Below are positions 28,445 through 37,862 of a stretch of DNA of 64,000 nucleotides, one piece after another. Source of the DNA: an uncultured Sunxiuqinia sp. Its GTDB lineage: Bacteria; Bacteroidota; Bacteroidia; Bacteroidales; Prolixibacteraceae. The stretch spans positions 1,178,001 through 1,242,000 of the forward strand of contig NZ_OY782770.1 of NCBI RefSeq assembly GCF_963678245.1, written 5' to 3'. Positions within the stretch are counted from its first letter, which is position 1. Every line of letters begins with the position of its first letter. The notes beneath the pieces were generated by a model. It was not told the origin of the DNA and did no database searches. It saw nothing but the letters and a program-made list of their open reading frames with translations. Position numbers and translations under genes: made by a program.

Positions 28445-28459
28445 TGCGACGAGGTCGCA
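28445..28459 (-). terminator. Terminator after methyltransferase gene (minus strand)
   Basis: TGCGAC and GTCGCA pair around a three-base loop. On the minus strand TTCTTTTTCTATTT follows. It lies between the convergent deacetylase and methyltransferase genes. Confidence 0.55.
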
Positions 28460-28497
28460 AAAAATGACATTTGGGAAGCACGTTCCTGTCTAATTAT

Positions 28498-29271
28498 TTA
28501 TGCTTTCGTGCATCTAAATATCAACTCTCGACTCCCATCTCCAAGCTGATATCTTTCAGCATACTCTTTCGGCAAGGTTTCAGAGTAATCAATTGTTTCC
28601 ACCTTGAATCCTTCGCTTTTCAAGCGTTGGTCAAAATCCAATCCATGCAATCTACAAAGGTCAAACTCTCCGTAATTCAGCAATCGCTGCGAATCAGAAT
28701 TAACCGATTTATCTTCTAAAGTAATTTCTGAATTCAGATCGATTAATGTCATCATTAGTGCAGTGCCATCTTCTTTCAATACTCGTCTCATCTCGCGAAT
28801 TGCCCTTGCCTCGTCAGGGATATGCCCAAGCACATGAGAACAAATTATCAAATCAAAATAATTCTCAGAATACGGAATTTCAGTAAGGTCAATTAAGTGG
28901 GTAGCATTCGCCTCGTTAATATCACCATCCACATATTCTATATTGAGCTTTTTAAAAATCTTAAAAAGGCAATCTTCAGGAGCAACATGAAGAACCTTCA
29001 AATCATTTTTAAAAAGAGACGTTTCATTTTCGAGATAAAATTTCAAAATACGCGTTCTTTCCAACGATCCACAGTTAGGACATTGAGCATTCGAACGTTT
29101 AACATTTCCTTTGGGCAGAAATTTTCGAAATGATCGATTACAGCAATTACAAAAGTACTTGTCTCCAGAATAGAAAGGAGTAACAGCCTTCCGCAGTCTA
29201 ATTCGAACATTGTTTCTAGTCCTTTCCGAAACGAATTGCTTGTACAGTTGCTTTATCATATTCGTGATCAT
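28498..29271 (-). CDS. Class I SAM-dependent methyltransferase with N-terminal zinc-ribbon-like segment
   Basis: 257 residues. The N-terminus has two Cys pairs (CNCCNRSF and CPNCGSLERTR), suggesting a small zinc-binding module. The rest is a class I methyltransferase: VLHVAPEDCL for motif I, YVDGDINEANATHLIDL, then YFDLIICSHVLGHIPDEARAIREMRRVLKEDGTALMM. This combination occurs in methyltransferases of glycan or lipopolysaccharide clusters, which fits the neighbouring deacetylase genes although this one is on the opposite strand. The substrate is unknown. Confidence 0.82.
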   Translation of the reverse strand: MITNMIKQLYKQFVSERTRNNVRIRLRKAVTPFYSGDKYFCNCCNRSFRKFLPKGNVKRSNAQCPNCGSLERTRILKFYLENETSLFKNDLKVLHVAPEDCLFKIFKKLNIEYVDGDINEANATHLIDLTEIPYSENYFDLIICSHVLGHIPDEARAIREMRRVLKEDGTALMMTLIDLNSEITLEDKSVNSDSQRLLNYGEFDLCRLHGLDFDQRLKSEGFKVETIDYSETLPKEYAERYQLGDGSRELIFRCTKA

Positions 29272-29428
29272 TTATCTGAAAAAAAAAATTTAGTAGAAAA
29301 AACGCAAGTTAATAAAAGTCCACTAACGATATTCTTTGTCCATTATAATTTCATTATGTGACTACATCCATCCATTTGTAGGTTTTTTTATAAAAAAGAA
29401 TTCACTATTTTCGGCAAAAATATGCACC

Positions 29429-30091
29429 ATGGAAGTTATCAACCTTAGCGAGTCTAATTCGATCTTTAATCAATATCTTGCAGAAATTCGTGATCACGAA
29501 ATCCAAAAAGATCCACTTCGATTTAGAAGAAACCTACAGCGTTTTGGAGAACTATTTGCTTACGAAATAAGCAAGACATTGGATTTTAAAGAGTGTGAGG
29601 TGAAGACACCTCTAGGCGTTGCCAAGGTTCCAAAACTTGAACAACAACCGGTGCTGGCAACTATTCTTCGTGCCGGATTGCCGTTACAACAGGGGTTGCT
29701 TGAAATTTTTGACAGAGCCGAGAATGCCTTTATTTCTGCCTATCGAAAATACGACGACAAAGGTGAATTTCACATCGAATTTGAATATTTGGCCTCTCCT
29801 GATTTGAATGAAAAAGTTGCTATTTTATCTGATCCCATGCTGGCTTCTGGCTCTTCCATGGAAATTGGTTATAAAGCTTTACTTCAAAAAGGAGAACCAA
29901 GCCACGTCCATTTGGTCGTAATTATTGCCAGTAAAAAAGGAGTTGAGTACGTTCAGGAAACGATACAGGCTGATAATGTTACACTTTGGGTGGGAGCCAT
30001 TGATGATGAAATGACTGTAAAATCTTACATCGTTCCGGGACTGGGTGATGCCGGAGATCTGGCGTTTGGTCCAAAGGTAGATTCACACTAG
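29429..30091 (+). CDS. upp: Uracil phosphoribosyltransferase
   Basis: Salvages uracil to UMP using PRPP. From the ATG at 29429 it is 220 residues. The PRPP-binding loop is in VAILSDPMLASGSSMEIGYKAL, the earlier substrate segment is ATILRAGLPLQQGLLEIFDRAENAFIS, and the C-terminal uracil site is near IVPGLGDAGDLAFG. An in-frame extension back to 29336 adds residues not seen in the family. It is the last intact gene before the degenerate block that follows. Confidence 0.95.
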   Translation: MEVINLSESNSIFNQYLAEIRDHEIQKDPLRFRRNLQRFGELFAYEISKTLDFKECEVKTPLGVAKVPKLEQQPVLATILRAGLPLQQGLLEIFDRAENAFISAYRKYDDKGEFHIEFEYLASPDLNEKVAILSDPMLASGSSMEIGYKALLQKGEPSHVHLVVIIASKKGVEYVQETIQADNVTLWVGAIDDEMTVKSYIVPGLGDAGDLAFGPKVDSH

Positions 30092-30335
30092 CAAAGATCT
30101 TTTTCAAGTTAAATAAGCTACGCACCAAGAGCAATACCATCACGGTATTTCAAAACGTTGTTTTCCAGACCGTTTTAAACGATTGTTCCAATCCTAAACA
30201 TCGTGGCATTAGTGTGCAACAAAGCTTTAACTTAATAAAAGGATGGCTAAACTATTTAGTCTTTGATGAAAGCTTCACGCAAGACCACTCGATACATATC
30301 TTACCACTTAACGGATTGCAACTTTTATTCATCTC

Positions 30336-30514
30336 CTAATAATCAAAGAGTCGGTTCTTTGCAGGCCATACCAGATAAAGTGTTAAAGCAATTGCCCCAA
30401 GACCGTATAAGATTAGTACTCCACAAAAAACAATAGAAGCCAAATCTAAGCAACAAGAGAAAAAACCCAAATCCCTAAATAAAAACAACTTAAGATCGCA
30501 ACTTTTTTAACCAT
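30336..30514 (-). pseudogene. Possible remnant of a small membrane protein (CcoS-like)
   Basis: The gap 30092-30625 has no intact gene. On its minus strand an ATG at 30514 opens a hydrophobic frame (MVKKVAILSCFYLGIWVF). With one base added it continues as LASIVFCGVLILYGLGA to a stop at 30336. The C-terminal W-PAK-N-RLFDY resembles the W-x-x-K-x-x-x-FD end of CcoS, a small protein needed for cbb3 oxidase assembly. In Bacteroidota a Crp/Fnr regulator is often divergent from the cco genes, as here. The similarity is short and I hold it loosely. Confidence 0.25.
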
Positions 30515-30560
30515 AACCTTTTGTTCTCAAAAATAGAATCTCAATTTAAACTTTTGTTCT

Positions 30561-30602
30561 ATTTGAGTGTGATATAAATCTCATTCAAATGTGATATCTT
30601 TG
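30561..30602 (+). promoter_or_regulatory. Repeat-rich promoter of the broken Crp/Fnr gene
   Basis: TATCTTTG at 30595-30602 is a -7 element 23 bp before the ATG at 30626. Just upstream ATTTGAGTG and CATTCAAAT form an interrupted inverted repeat (30561-30590), and TGTGATAT occurs twice, 22 bp apart. Such symmetry suggests a regulator-binding site, possibly autoregulatory. Confidence 0.4.
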
Positions 30603-30625
30603 TGCCTATAGGCAACAATCAGAAA

Positions 30626-31318
30626 ATGGAATCATCAGATATAAAGTGCCGGAATTGCCGAATAAAATCAACCTCAGTCTCTTTGCTCAATCCGCATGAA
30701 CTAGACTTACTGGGAAAAGGATGCTTGCAAGTTAGCTTTTCGAAGGGGGAACTTCTATTTAAGGAAAATGGTCCTGCCAAGTACATCACCTACATTAGAG
30801 ATGGATTTGTAAAACTGAGTAAAAAGGGAGCAGGGAACAAAGAATACATTTTAGGAGTCTACAAACAAGGAGCTTATATCGGATTACACAATCTTAATCT
30901 TTCATATAACTCAAATTATTTTTCAGCCTATGCCATAACTCAATCCGAGGTCTGCTTTATTGAAATCAAGCCGTTTTAAAAATTACTCGAGAATAATGGG
31001 ATGTTTGCTACTGAGATAATCTCTTATATTTTCGATGATGAAATGAATTACTTTGAACGGCTAATCCACAACATTAAGCAGCAACTCCCTGGAAGACTGA
31101 CCAATGCATTATTGTATTTTAGGCAGAAAGTTTACAACAAAAATCCATTTTCGTTAAACCTAACCATGACAGAGTTTGCTTCATTGATTGGAACAACCCG
31201 TGAGAGTGTAACTCGAGCCATGAAAGAGTTTCAGGACAGTGGAATAATAAAAACCAGTAAAAATAGCATCGAAATTACTGACGCGCCCAAGTTGGAGGAA
31301 GTCAAAAGAAAAGGATAA
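30626..31318 (+). pseudogene. Crp/Fnr-family regulator with in-frame stop
   Basis: The reading frame from ATG 30626 gives an Fnr-like protein: an N-terminal Cys cluster (CRNCRIKS), a cyclic nucleotide-type beta-roll (FSKGELLFKENGPAKYITYIRDGFVKLSK), then a TAA at 30977-30979. The same frame resumes immediately as KLLENNG, followed by MFATEIISYIFDDEMNYFERL and a C-terminal helix-turn-helix (TEFASLIGTTRESVTRAMKEFQDSG) to 31318. One substitution would restore a roughly 230-residue regulator. The break falls at the dimerisation helix, so the two halves are unlikely to work separately. Fnr-type regulators of this kind control microaerobic respiration genes. Confidence 0.82.
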
Positions 31319-31426
31319 AGAAAATGTCCAAATTGTATAAACATCTTTTTTAAAACGATTTTTATATTTATCAACAATAAAATAAACCGGTTAAATATTC
31401 CGATTTTATCTGATAGCTTTGCAGCA

Positions 31427-31777
31427 ATGATCTTTTTGCGTAAACATATTGCGGGTATACTTGCCCTGATTTTTGCATTTCCAATTTTAATGCAATCAGT
31501 TCATATCGTGCTTCATCATGCGCTATAAGAAGAAGATCATGTCTACTTGCATTCTGAAGGATTCCACAACGAAAATGATCATGCAACATACGATTCGTCG
31601 GCGGAGAGGTGTTTAATCTGCGACTATGTGTTTACAAGCTTCAACCCAGCTAAAATATATCACCTCAATTTTGCCCGACCACTCCATTTTGGACTAATCA
31701 GCACACCAGCTATTCTCCAGCCCGAAATTGCCATATCCAAAGGGATCTCTCTTCGGGCACCTCCGGCTACTTTCTAA
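31427..31777 (+). pseudogene. Small His-rich exported protein with in-frame stop
   Basis: From ATG 31427 a signal-like segment (MIFLRKHIAGILALIFAFPI) leads to a His-rich stretch (HIVLHHAL), then a TAA at 31526-31528. The frame continues without shift through EEDHVYLHSEGFHNENDHATYD and a CLIC pair to a stop at 31777, about 116 codons in all. Small His- and Cys-containing exported proteins of this shape commonly precede TonB-dependent metal receptors in Bacteroidota, and one follows here. The stop would truncate the protein just after the signal region. Confidence 0.65.
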
Positions 31778-31895
31778 AATAGCCAGATTCCTTTTATCAA
31801 TAATTATACAACTAATTAAATTCTGGTTAGTGATGTGGTATTCCGACTATAGGCACCCCCTATCTTGCTATCCTTAATTCAATTTCTTTCATTGT

Positions 31896-34100
31896 ATGAA
31901 AAAATCTATTGCGATGGCTGTGCTTATTTTAAGCATGCCTGTTCTTGTATTTTCGCAAGAATACAAACTGAAGAGCTGGGTGATTGATGAAAATCAACTG
32001 GCTTTACCAGGATGTCATATCCATTATCAAAATCGTTTTACAACCACCGACAATCATGGTAGTTTTTTCGTTGAAGCATATTGTTGATAAAAAAGTCGAA
32101 CTGCAGGTTTCGTTTATCGGCTATAATCAGCTTGATACAATTATTAAGCTTCCGTCGTCTACTCGTATTGTTATTCAGCTGGAACCCGAAAATAAACTTA
32201 TTCAGCAAATTTTAATACAGGGGAAAGGACTAACAAAGGCCGGAGCTTTAAAACAAGAAACTTTAAGCAAGCAATTCCTGACCAAAACTCAATCAGGCAC
32301 TTTCATTCGGGAGTTAAATCAGCTTTCGGGAGTTAATTCAATGGATATCGGCTCCAATATTTCGGAACCTGTCATTCGTGGATTGGGCTTAAACCGAGTG
32401 GTGGTAAGTGAAAACGACATCAAACAAGAAGGACAACAATGGGGAGCTGATCATGATCTTGAAATTGATCCATTTGCTGTTGAAACTGCCGAAGGAGTAA
32501 AAGGTCCGTCAGCCATTGAATATGGTAGCGATGCCATTGGTGGCTATATTAATATTAATGGCAACCTCCCTCCTGCTCCTGCTCAAACATCAGGAGAAAT
32601 TAATTTACTGGGGAAATCAGTAAATAACCTCGTCGGTTTGTCCGCCAATATTGAGATTCGAAACAACCATATTTACCTCAAAGCGCGAGGCACTATTTTA
32701 GATTTTTGCGACTATCAAATACCAACAGATACAATTATTTATTTGTCGCGGAAAATTCCGATTTTCAATCAATACCTGAAAAATACGGCTGGTAAAAAAT
32801 ATTACGTTTCGGGGCAGCTTGGAATCATCAAAAACCAAGTTAAAAGCTCGATCGCATTTAGCAGCGTCTTCCAAAAAACCGGATTCTTTCCCGGTTCGCA
32901 TGGAATTCCCAATTTAGCGAGAGTACAAGACGACCATGACAAGAGAAACATTGACTTCCCATTTCAGAAAACAACCCATTACAAAGTGATTAGTAATACC
33001 AATCTTCACTTTATTAATTTTTCACTTCAAGCTGACTTGGCCTTTCTGGATAACAACCGAAGCGAATGGAGTCAGTTCCACACTCATTATTCCGGGCAAA
33101 CTGCTCCAACAGTGAATCCGGATCTGAAACTAAATTTCAACCTTAAAACCTATCAGGCAAACTTAAAAATGAACATTTACAATTTAAATGGAAATTTTCT
33201 CTCGGCAGGAATACAAAATCAGTGGAAATTAAATACCATTGATGGTTATAGCTTTTTCGTATCTGAATACACGAATTACTTATCCGGGCTTTTCATAAAG
33301 GATGAATATCAAGTAAATCCGAAACTGAATATTCATTTAGGATTACGTTATGATTTGAGTCTTGTTAGAACTGAAGAATTCTATGATAGGTTTCTGGAAG
33401 ATTACCTCATCAGTTCAGGCTCCGAAGAAGAAGAGGCACGCCAATATGCTACAAGAAGCACTAAAATAAGCAAACAATTTCAGAACTTCAGTTGGCTCTT
33501 TGGTATTGTGTTGAAACCGTCAAAGATAATTTCGACAAGACTGAACCTGGGGAAAGCATTTCGCCCCCCCTATTGAACTGTCGACCAAAGAAATCCATCG
33601 TGGATCGTTCAGACATGGCTACAATCAACTATCAACTGAAAACGGGTATTATGCCGATGCTGGAATAGAGTTGAAAACTGAAAATTTTCAGCTGGAAGTT
33701 AATCCATATATTTACTACTTTTCGAACTATCTATACTTAAACCCGACGGGAGAATGGTCAAAGCTTCCACATGCCGGACAGATCTACCGCTACTCCCAAA
33801 CAAAGGCAGTTTTAGCAAGGATTGAGATTCGATTTATAAAAAGATGTTGGCAGCGATGGAATACTCAGTTCAATAATGAATACATCAGAAACGAACAGCA
33901 GTCAAAAAACACAAAACAGCGCTATCCGTTACCATTCATGCCTCCGGCAAATGTTTTTATTGAGCTTCAATACCAGATTAATTCGAAAAGCAAAAGATTT
34001 CGGAACACCAGCATTTTTATCAACCATAAATCAGCTCTCGACCAAAATCGAATTGCTCAAAACGAACTAAGCACGTCAGGTTACCAAGTCGTTGGATTGG
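31896..34100 (+). pseudogene. TonB-dependent outer-membrane receptor, two frameshifts and lost C-terminus
   Basis: ATG 31896 begins a signal peptide (VLILSMPVLVFSQE) and a carboxypeptidase-like regulatory domain. The frame breaks in a T6 run near 32061-32066. With one T fewer it continues as SLKHIVDKKVELQVSFIGY. The plug domain follows (LNQLSGVNSMDIGSNISEP with VIRGLGLNRVVV), then barrel strands to RLNLGKAFRPP. A C7 run at about 33564-33570 causes a second shift, after which IELSTKEIHRGSFRHGYNQ resumes. The barrel ends abruptly after SGYQVVGLD near 34095, without the terminal beta-strand. It probably imported a metal or metal chelate. Confidence 0.85.
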
Positions 34101-34286
34101 ACAAAACACAACGATACAATGGGGAATCATCATGAAATTGTGATTCCTGAAACAATTGGTGGCATTGGAACTGCTCAAGGAGATTATTATTTCGGAATCT
34201 ATTGTACCGACATTACTGGAAACGAATCGCATCAGTTTATCGAAGTTGTTCTAGTGAATGGTGAAAACCCACACGAAGAAGATTAG
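34095..34286 (+). pseudogene. C-terminal remnant of a DUF4625-like protein
   Basis: After the receptor breaks off, a different frame encodes WTKHNDTMGNHHEIVIPETIG and GDYYFGIYCTDITGNESHQFIEV, ending in acidic residues at 34286. The His-rich HHEIVIP segment followed by GDY-F-----D--GN matches the C-terminal end of DUF4625-type lipoproteins, often encoded beside TonB metal receptors. No start, signal peptide or N-terminal half is present. The junction with the receptor suggests an internal deletion. A normal terminator follows at 34326. Confidence 0.55.
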
Positions 34287-34325
34287 AAATGAGTTGAATT
34301 ACTCATCTTATTTTTTCTTCAGATT

Positions 34326-34358
34326 AAAGCTGTGACTATTGCCAGTCACAGCTTTTTT
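34326..34358 (+). terminator. Intrinsic terminator after the degenerate receptor locus
   Basis: AAAGCTGTGACT and AGTCACAGCTTT form a perfect 12-bp stem around ATTGCC, with T residues following on the plus strand. It has survived although the genes upstream are broken. Confidence 0.88.
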
Positions 34359-34440
34359 CACTCTAATCAGTCAACATTAAGGGAAATTCTCTACATTAAA
34401 GAACATATGTTTTATATATTTGTGCGAATTTTGAATCATT

Positions 34441-34860
34441 ATGAACTTAGAGAAAAGAAAAATAGCGGCTTACATAAAGCTGCGTACACGTTATGGCGAG
34501 GTTGACCAGATGGGGTATGTTTATCATGCCAACTATGTGAGCTATTGTCATCAAGCCAGAACTGAGCTACTTCGGGAAATAGGTATTGATGATAAAGTTC
34601 TTGAAGAACAAAACATCATGCTCCCGGTCATCAGTATGAATCTTCGTTACTTAAAACCGGTTGGCTACGATGAGTTAATTATGGTAAAAACATACATCGA
34701 AGAAGAACCTTGCACTCGCTTTTCGTTTCGATTTGAAATTATAAACGAAAAGAACGAATTGGTTTGCACCGCAACTTCCGAAACAGCATTTGTCAACAGC
34801 ATAAGCCGAAAGCCAATGAGAGTTCCGGAAATTGTTATTAATGCAATCAAAAAAAACTGA
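34441..34860 (+). CDS. YbgC-like acyl-CoA thioesterase (hotdog fold)
   Basis: A 139-residue 4-hydroxybenzoyl-CoA thioesterase-type hotdog protein. The catalytic Asp region is TRYGEVDQMGYVYHANYVSYCHQARTELLREIG, followed by the expected strand pattern (MLPVISMNLRYLKPVGYDELIMVKTYIEE). It hydrolyses an acyl-CoA in the cytosol, and the chain specificity is not readable. A -7 promoter element TATATTTG lies at 34415-34422. It is isolated from its neighbours. Confidence 0.9.
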   Translation: MNLEKRKIAAYIKLRTRYGEVDQMGYVYHANYVSYCHQARTELLREIGIDDKVLEEQNIMLPVISMNLRYLKPVGYDELIMVKTYIEEEPCTRFSFRFEIINEKNELVCTATSETAFVNSISRKPMRVPEIVINAIKKN

Positions 34861-35000
34861 ATCATATTTCCACGGGCTAGCACAAAGCTAAAGTTTCAGT
34901 CGGTATTTTTGTTGACCAATCCAAGAGGGGTAACGATCGACACGTTATTGGAAAGGGAAACTAAGTCAGCAGAAATGCTTATCTTATGAATTTCAGTTGT

Positions 35001-37298
35001 CTACCTTTGAATGATCGCTTCGATTTGCTCTTTGTTCGGAATATCGGGGAATTGATCCAATATCGTTCTGGCAACACCCTTCGCTTTTTTGCTCTGCCGA
35101 TACTTGACGTGCAGATTAAGCAAAGCCATGTAGTAATTTGAATCCATCGGACTAATTTCAATTGCTCTACTTAAATAGATTTCAGCACGAGGATAGTCTT
35201 CTTTAAAATCAAACATCATCGCTGTATTGTACATGACCCTGGCATTATTTGGAGAGTATTTAGCCGCTCTCACCAGATATTCCAAAGACTCATCATATTG
35301 TTGTTGTTCTGCCAGAAATAAAGCATAAGTAAATAACGTATTTCCATCTTCCGGGTAGTGGTTTAAGTAGTCTCGAAATAAGTTTTCTGCCTTTGCATAC
35401 TCTTTTTTGGTATAGTACAACATGGCTAGGTTTACTTTCACAGGATGCAGCAAACTATCTTGCTCTAAAGCTCTTATGAAGAATTCTTCTGCTTTGTTGA
35501 TCTCATTATTGTTATAGTAGAAGTTCGCCAGGTTAAATTTACCTGTCGGGAAGTCAGAATTATACTCTAAATAGGACAAGTGCTCCGCTTTGGCCTTATT
35601 ATAGGCTGACTTGTATTTTGCCGGAATTTGTACCTGATCGAGGGCACTGAGCAATATTGCACTCTCGATGCGAATCGCTTTTGTTTGGTCATTTAATAAA
35701 TTTAAAACCACACTCAACGTTTTCTCATCGGTAATGGATAAATTATGCAGCGCATTATATCTGATATGATTGTTGGCATTGCCTAAGGCTTCAATTAAAA
35801 GCTCTTTCCCTCGGACGGGATAATATGAGCCCAAAAACTCCAATGCGGTTGCTCTTATTATTTCAGGATATACGTTGTCCCTATAGGTATTCACTAAGGC
35901 TTCATATCCTTCATCACTTCCGGTTAAAGCTTCCTTAAAAGCAATTCCATACTGGTATGGGCGACCAACACCGTGCCATTTATTGACATATTCAATGGCC
36001 CAATCAACAGACTTCTCATCGTGACATTGGTTGCATGCATTTGGGGTCCCCAGCTCTTTAGTTAAATCCGGACGCGGGATGCGGATACTGTGGTCGCTGC
36101 GATAATCAACACTCATATAAAATTGAGCCGGCATATGGCAATTAACACAGCGGGTACCTTCTCCAACGTCAAACTTTACACCGTCATCTGCAACAACTGC
36201 CTCTCCGTCTTCTCCTTCATTTTTATGAAAATGATGACTGTACGTGTCATAATCGTCAGCACGATGGCATTGTGTACACAACCGGTTATCTTCAAATAAA
36301 AGTTGAGTGCTATGAACATTATGACAGTCGTTGCACTTGACATCGCGCATATACATCTTACTTTGAGTGAATGATCCATAAACGTAATCTTCATCGAGTA
36401 CCTGCCCGTCAATATGATAGGATTCTCCGGTCGGTAAAACCGGAATACTGTGATTATAGATATCCTCGCTATGGTTAAAATCGCCCAAAGTCAATCTGCG
36501 GGAATGGCACCTTACGCACAAGTCTACATAGGTCTTATTATCAATATCGCTAGTTTGAACAGCCAATCCATAATTACTATGTATATCTCTTGCATATTCT
36601 GCCTTTGCCGCCCATTTTAGGTGTTCTGAGGCCGGACCATGACATGCTTCACAGCTAACATCAATTTCACTCCAAATTGTATGATAGCTGTCATTTTCAA
36701 CATCATAGCCCTTTTCCAAGTTGGTTGAATGACAGTCTGCACACATGGAGTTCCAATTTTGAGCTTGATTAGTCCAATGCAACCAGTTTCCGTGACTGAC
36801 AATCTCATCTGTGTAAATAGCTTCTGCCATGTGATACCATTCGTTATGTTCCGAGTCCCAAGTAAGCGACAAGGTCTGTAGTCGTCCCTTGTCAAACTCA
36901 ACCAAATATTGCTGTAACGGGTAATAACCAAAGACATACTTAATTTCAAACTCTTCCAAACGGCCGCTTTCACCATCGGTTAACACATAAAATCGTCCAT
37001 CCCGTTTATACATTTTATGAGCCATGCCGTTATACTCGATGCTCCGATTGTTAAAATCACCCAAAACGGTCGAGTCATTTGCATGATCCATGGCTTTATC
37101 ATGATCCGACCCTACCCAATCATTATACTCGTTCAGATGGCATTCAATACAGGTTTCCCGTCCAACAAACTGAGGTCCGGAAGGCAGCTCCTGACCACCC
37201 ATAATAATTTTATTAACAAACAAATACAATGGCATAGACGCCACCAAAACACCAATGGCTATAAAACTTATTCTTTCAAATATTTTACGATTTTTCAT
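35001..37298 (-). CDS. Octaheme c-type cytochrome with HEAT-like and TPR C-terminal region
   Basis: A 765-residue exported protein with an N-terminal membrane anchor or signal (FERISFIAIGVLVASMPLYLF). Eight heme-binding CxxCH motifs fall in the first roughly 430 residues: CIECH, CADCH, CEACH, CVRCH, CNDCH, CTQCH, CVNCH and CNQCH. A helical HEAT-like segment follows (EIIRATALEFLGSYYPVRG, with HIRYNALHNLSITDEKTL), then about four TPR units up to the end (NEINKAEEFFIRALEQDS, for example). It lies 92 bp downstream of a Rieske gene and a cytochrome b gene on the same strand. No cytochrome c1 is present, so this protein is a plausible redox partner of that complex. The enzymatic role is unknown. 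Confidence 0.88.
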   Translation of the reverse strand: MKNRKIFERISFIAIGVLVASMPLYLFVNKIIMGGQELPSGPQFVGRETCIECHLNEYNDWVGSDHDKAMDHANDSTVLGDFNNRSIEYNGMAHKMYKRDGRFYVLTDGESGRLEEFEIKYVFGYYPLQQYLVEFDKGRLQTLSLTWDSEHNEWYHMAEAIYTDEIVSHGNWLHWTNQAQNWNSMCADCHSTNLEKGYDVENDSYHTIWSEIDVSCEACHGPASEHLKWAAKAEYARDIHSNYGLAVQTSDIDNKTYVDLCVRCHSRRLTLGDFNHSEDIYNHSIPVLPTGESYHIDGQVLDEDYVYGSFTQSKMYMRDVKCNDCHNVHSTQLLFEDNRLCTQCHRADDYDTYSHHFHKNEGEDGEAVVADDGVKFDVGEGTRCVNCHMPAQFYMSVDYRSDHSIRIPRPDLTKELGTPNACNQCHDEKSVDWAIEYVNKWHGVGRPYQYGIAFKEALTGSDEGYEALVNTYRDNVYPEIIRATALEFLGSYYPVRGKELLIEALGNANNHIRYNALHNLSITDEKTLSVVLNLLNDQTKAIRIESAILLSALDQVQIPAKYKSAYNKAKAEHLSYLEYNSDFPTGKFNLANFYYNNNEINKAEEFFIRALEQDSLLHPVKVNLAMLYYTKKEYAKAENLFRDYLNHYPEDGNTLFTYALFLAEQQQYDESLEYLVRAAKYSPNNARVMYNTAMMFDFKEDYPRAEIYLSRAIEISPMDSNYYMALLNLHVKYRQSKKAKGVARTILDQFPDIPNKEQIEAIIQR

Positions 37299-37390
37299 GT
37301 CTGCTAAATTGTATTTGAATGCATTTGCTAAAAAACTAAATATACTTTATCGTTTTTATACATCGTATCTATTATTTCTATCCGCACTAA

Positions 37391-37852
37391 TCAAACATAG
37401 GTTAATTGCGACTTCAAAAATGATTTTCGTCTTTTAACAATACTGGTATCAACATACAGCTCACAGTCTTTAATAGTTATTGGGTAGTAATCAAGCGGGC
37501 GAGTGGCGGGTGAAGAGATCACCTCTCCATCAGGGCCAAATTGTGATGCATGGCACGGACAATTAAAGCCACCTGTCTTCGTATTGTGATTGATCACACA
37601 TCCCAAATGCGTACATTTTATGGATAGTGCCATAAATCCGCCATCTTCAAACCGCTTTAAATAAAAATGATGGTTCAAAAAAGGATACACATGATTCTTT
37701 TCATACGAATCGGATCTCCCAACCCGTACCAGCTTTTTATCTTCAGACAACCTGGCTTTATTGGCGATACCGCCTTTGATTAAGAACAATGCTTCAACCG
37801 ATGCAATTGCCACAAGTAATCGTTTAATAAACCGTCTCCTGTTAAATTTCAT
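37391..37852 (-). CDS. Rieske [2Fe-2S] subunit of a cytochrome bc-type complex
   Basis: A 153-residue Rieske protein. The two cluster-binding boxes are CTHLGC and CPCH (in GGFNCPCHASQFGPDG), which give the usual two-Cys, two-His ligation and the extra disulfide pair. The N-terminus (NRRRFIKRLLVAIASVEALFL) has consecutive arginines and a hydrophobic helix, consistent with a Tat-exported membrane anchor. It starts 10 bp after the end of the cytochrome b gene, so the two are cotranscribed and form the quinol-oxidising core. Confidence 0.93.
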   Translation of the reverse strand: MKFNRRRFIKRLLVAIASVEALFLIKGGIANKARLSEDKKLVRVGRSDSYEKNHVYPFLNHHFYLKRFEDGGFMALSIKCTHLGCVINHNTKTGGFNCPCHASQFGPDGEVISSPATRPLDYYPITIKDCELYVDTSIVKRRKSFLKSQLTYV

Positions 37853-37862
37853 ATCCGCAGCG

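Noticed and set aside
30109-30339. Plus-strand open stretch of about 75 codons after upp
   Set aside because: It has no start codon near its beginning, no recognisable family, and overlaps a better hydrophobic frame on the other strand. It is probably chance.
31984-33576. Intact TonB receptor gene starting at 31984
   Set aside because: It lacks the signal peptide, which lies in another frame from 31896, and it stops in a C run before half of the barrel. Both ends are frameshift artefacts of one broken gene.
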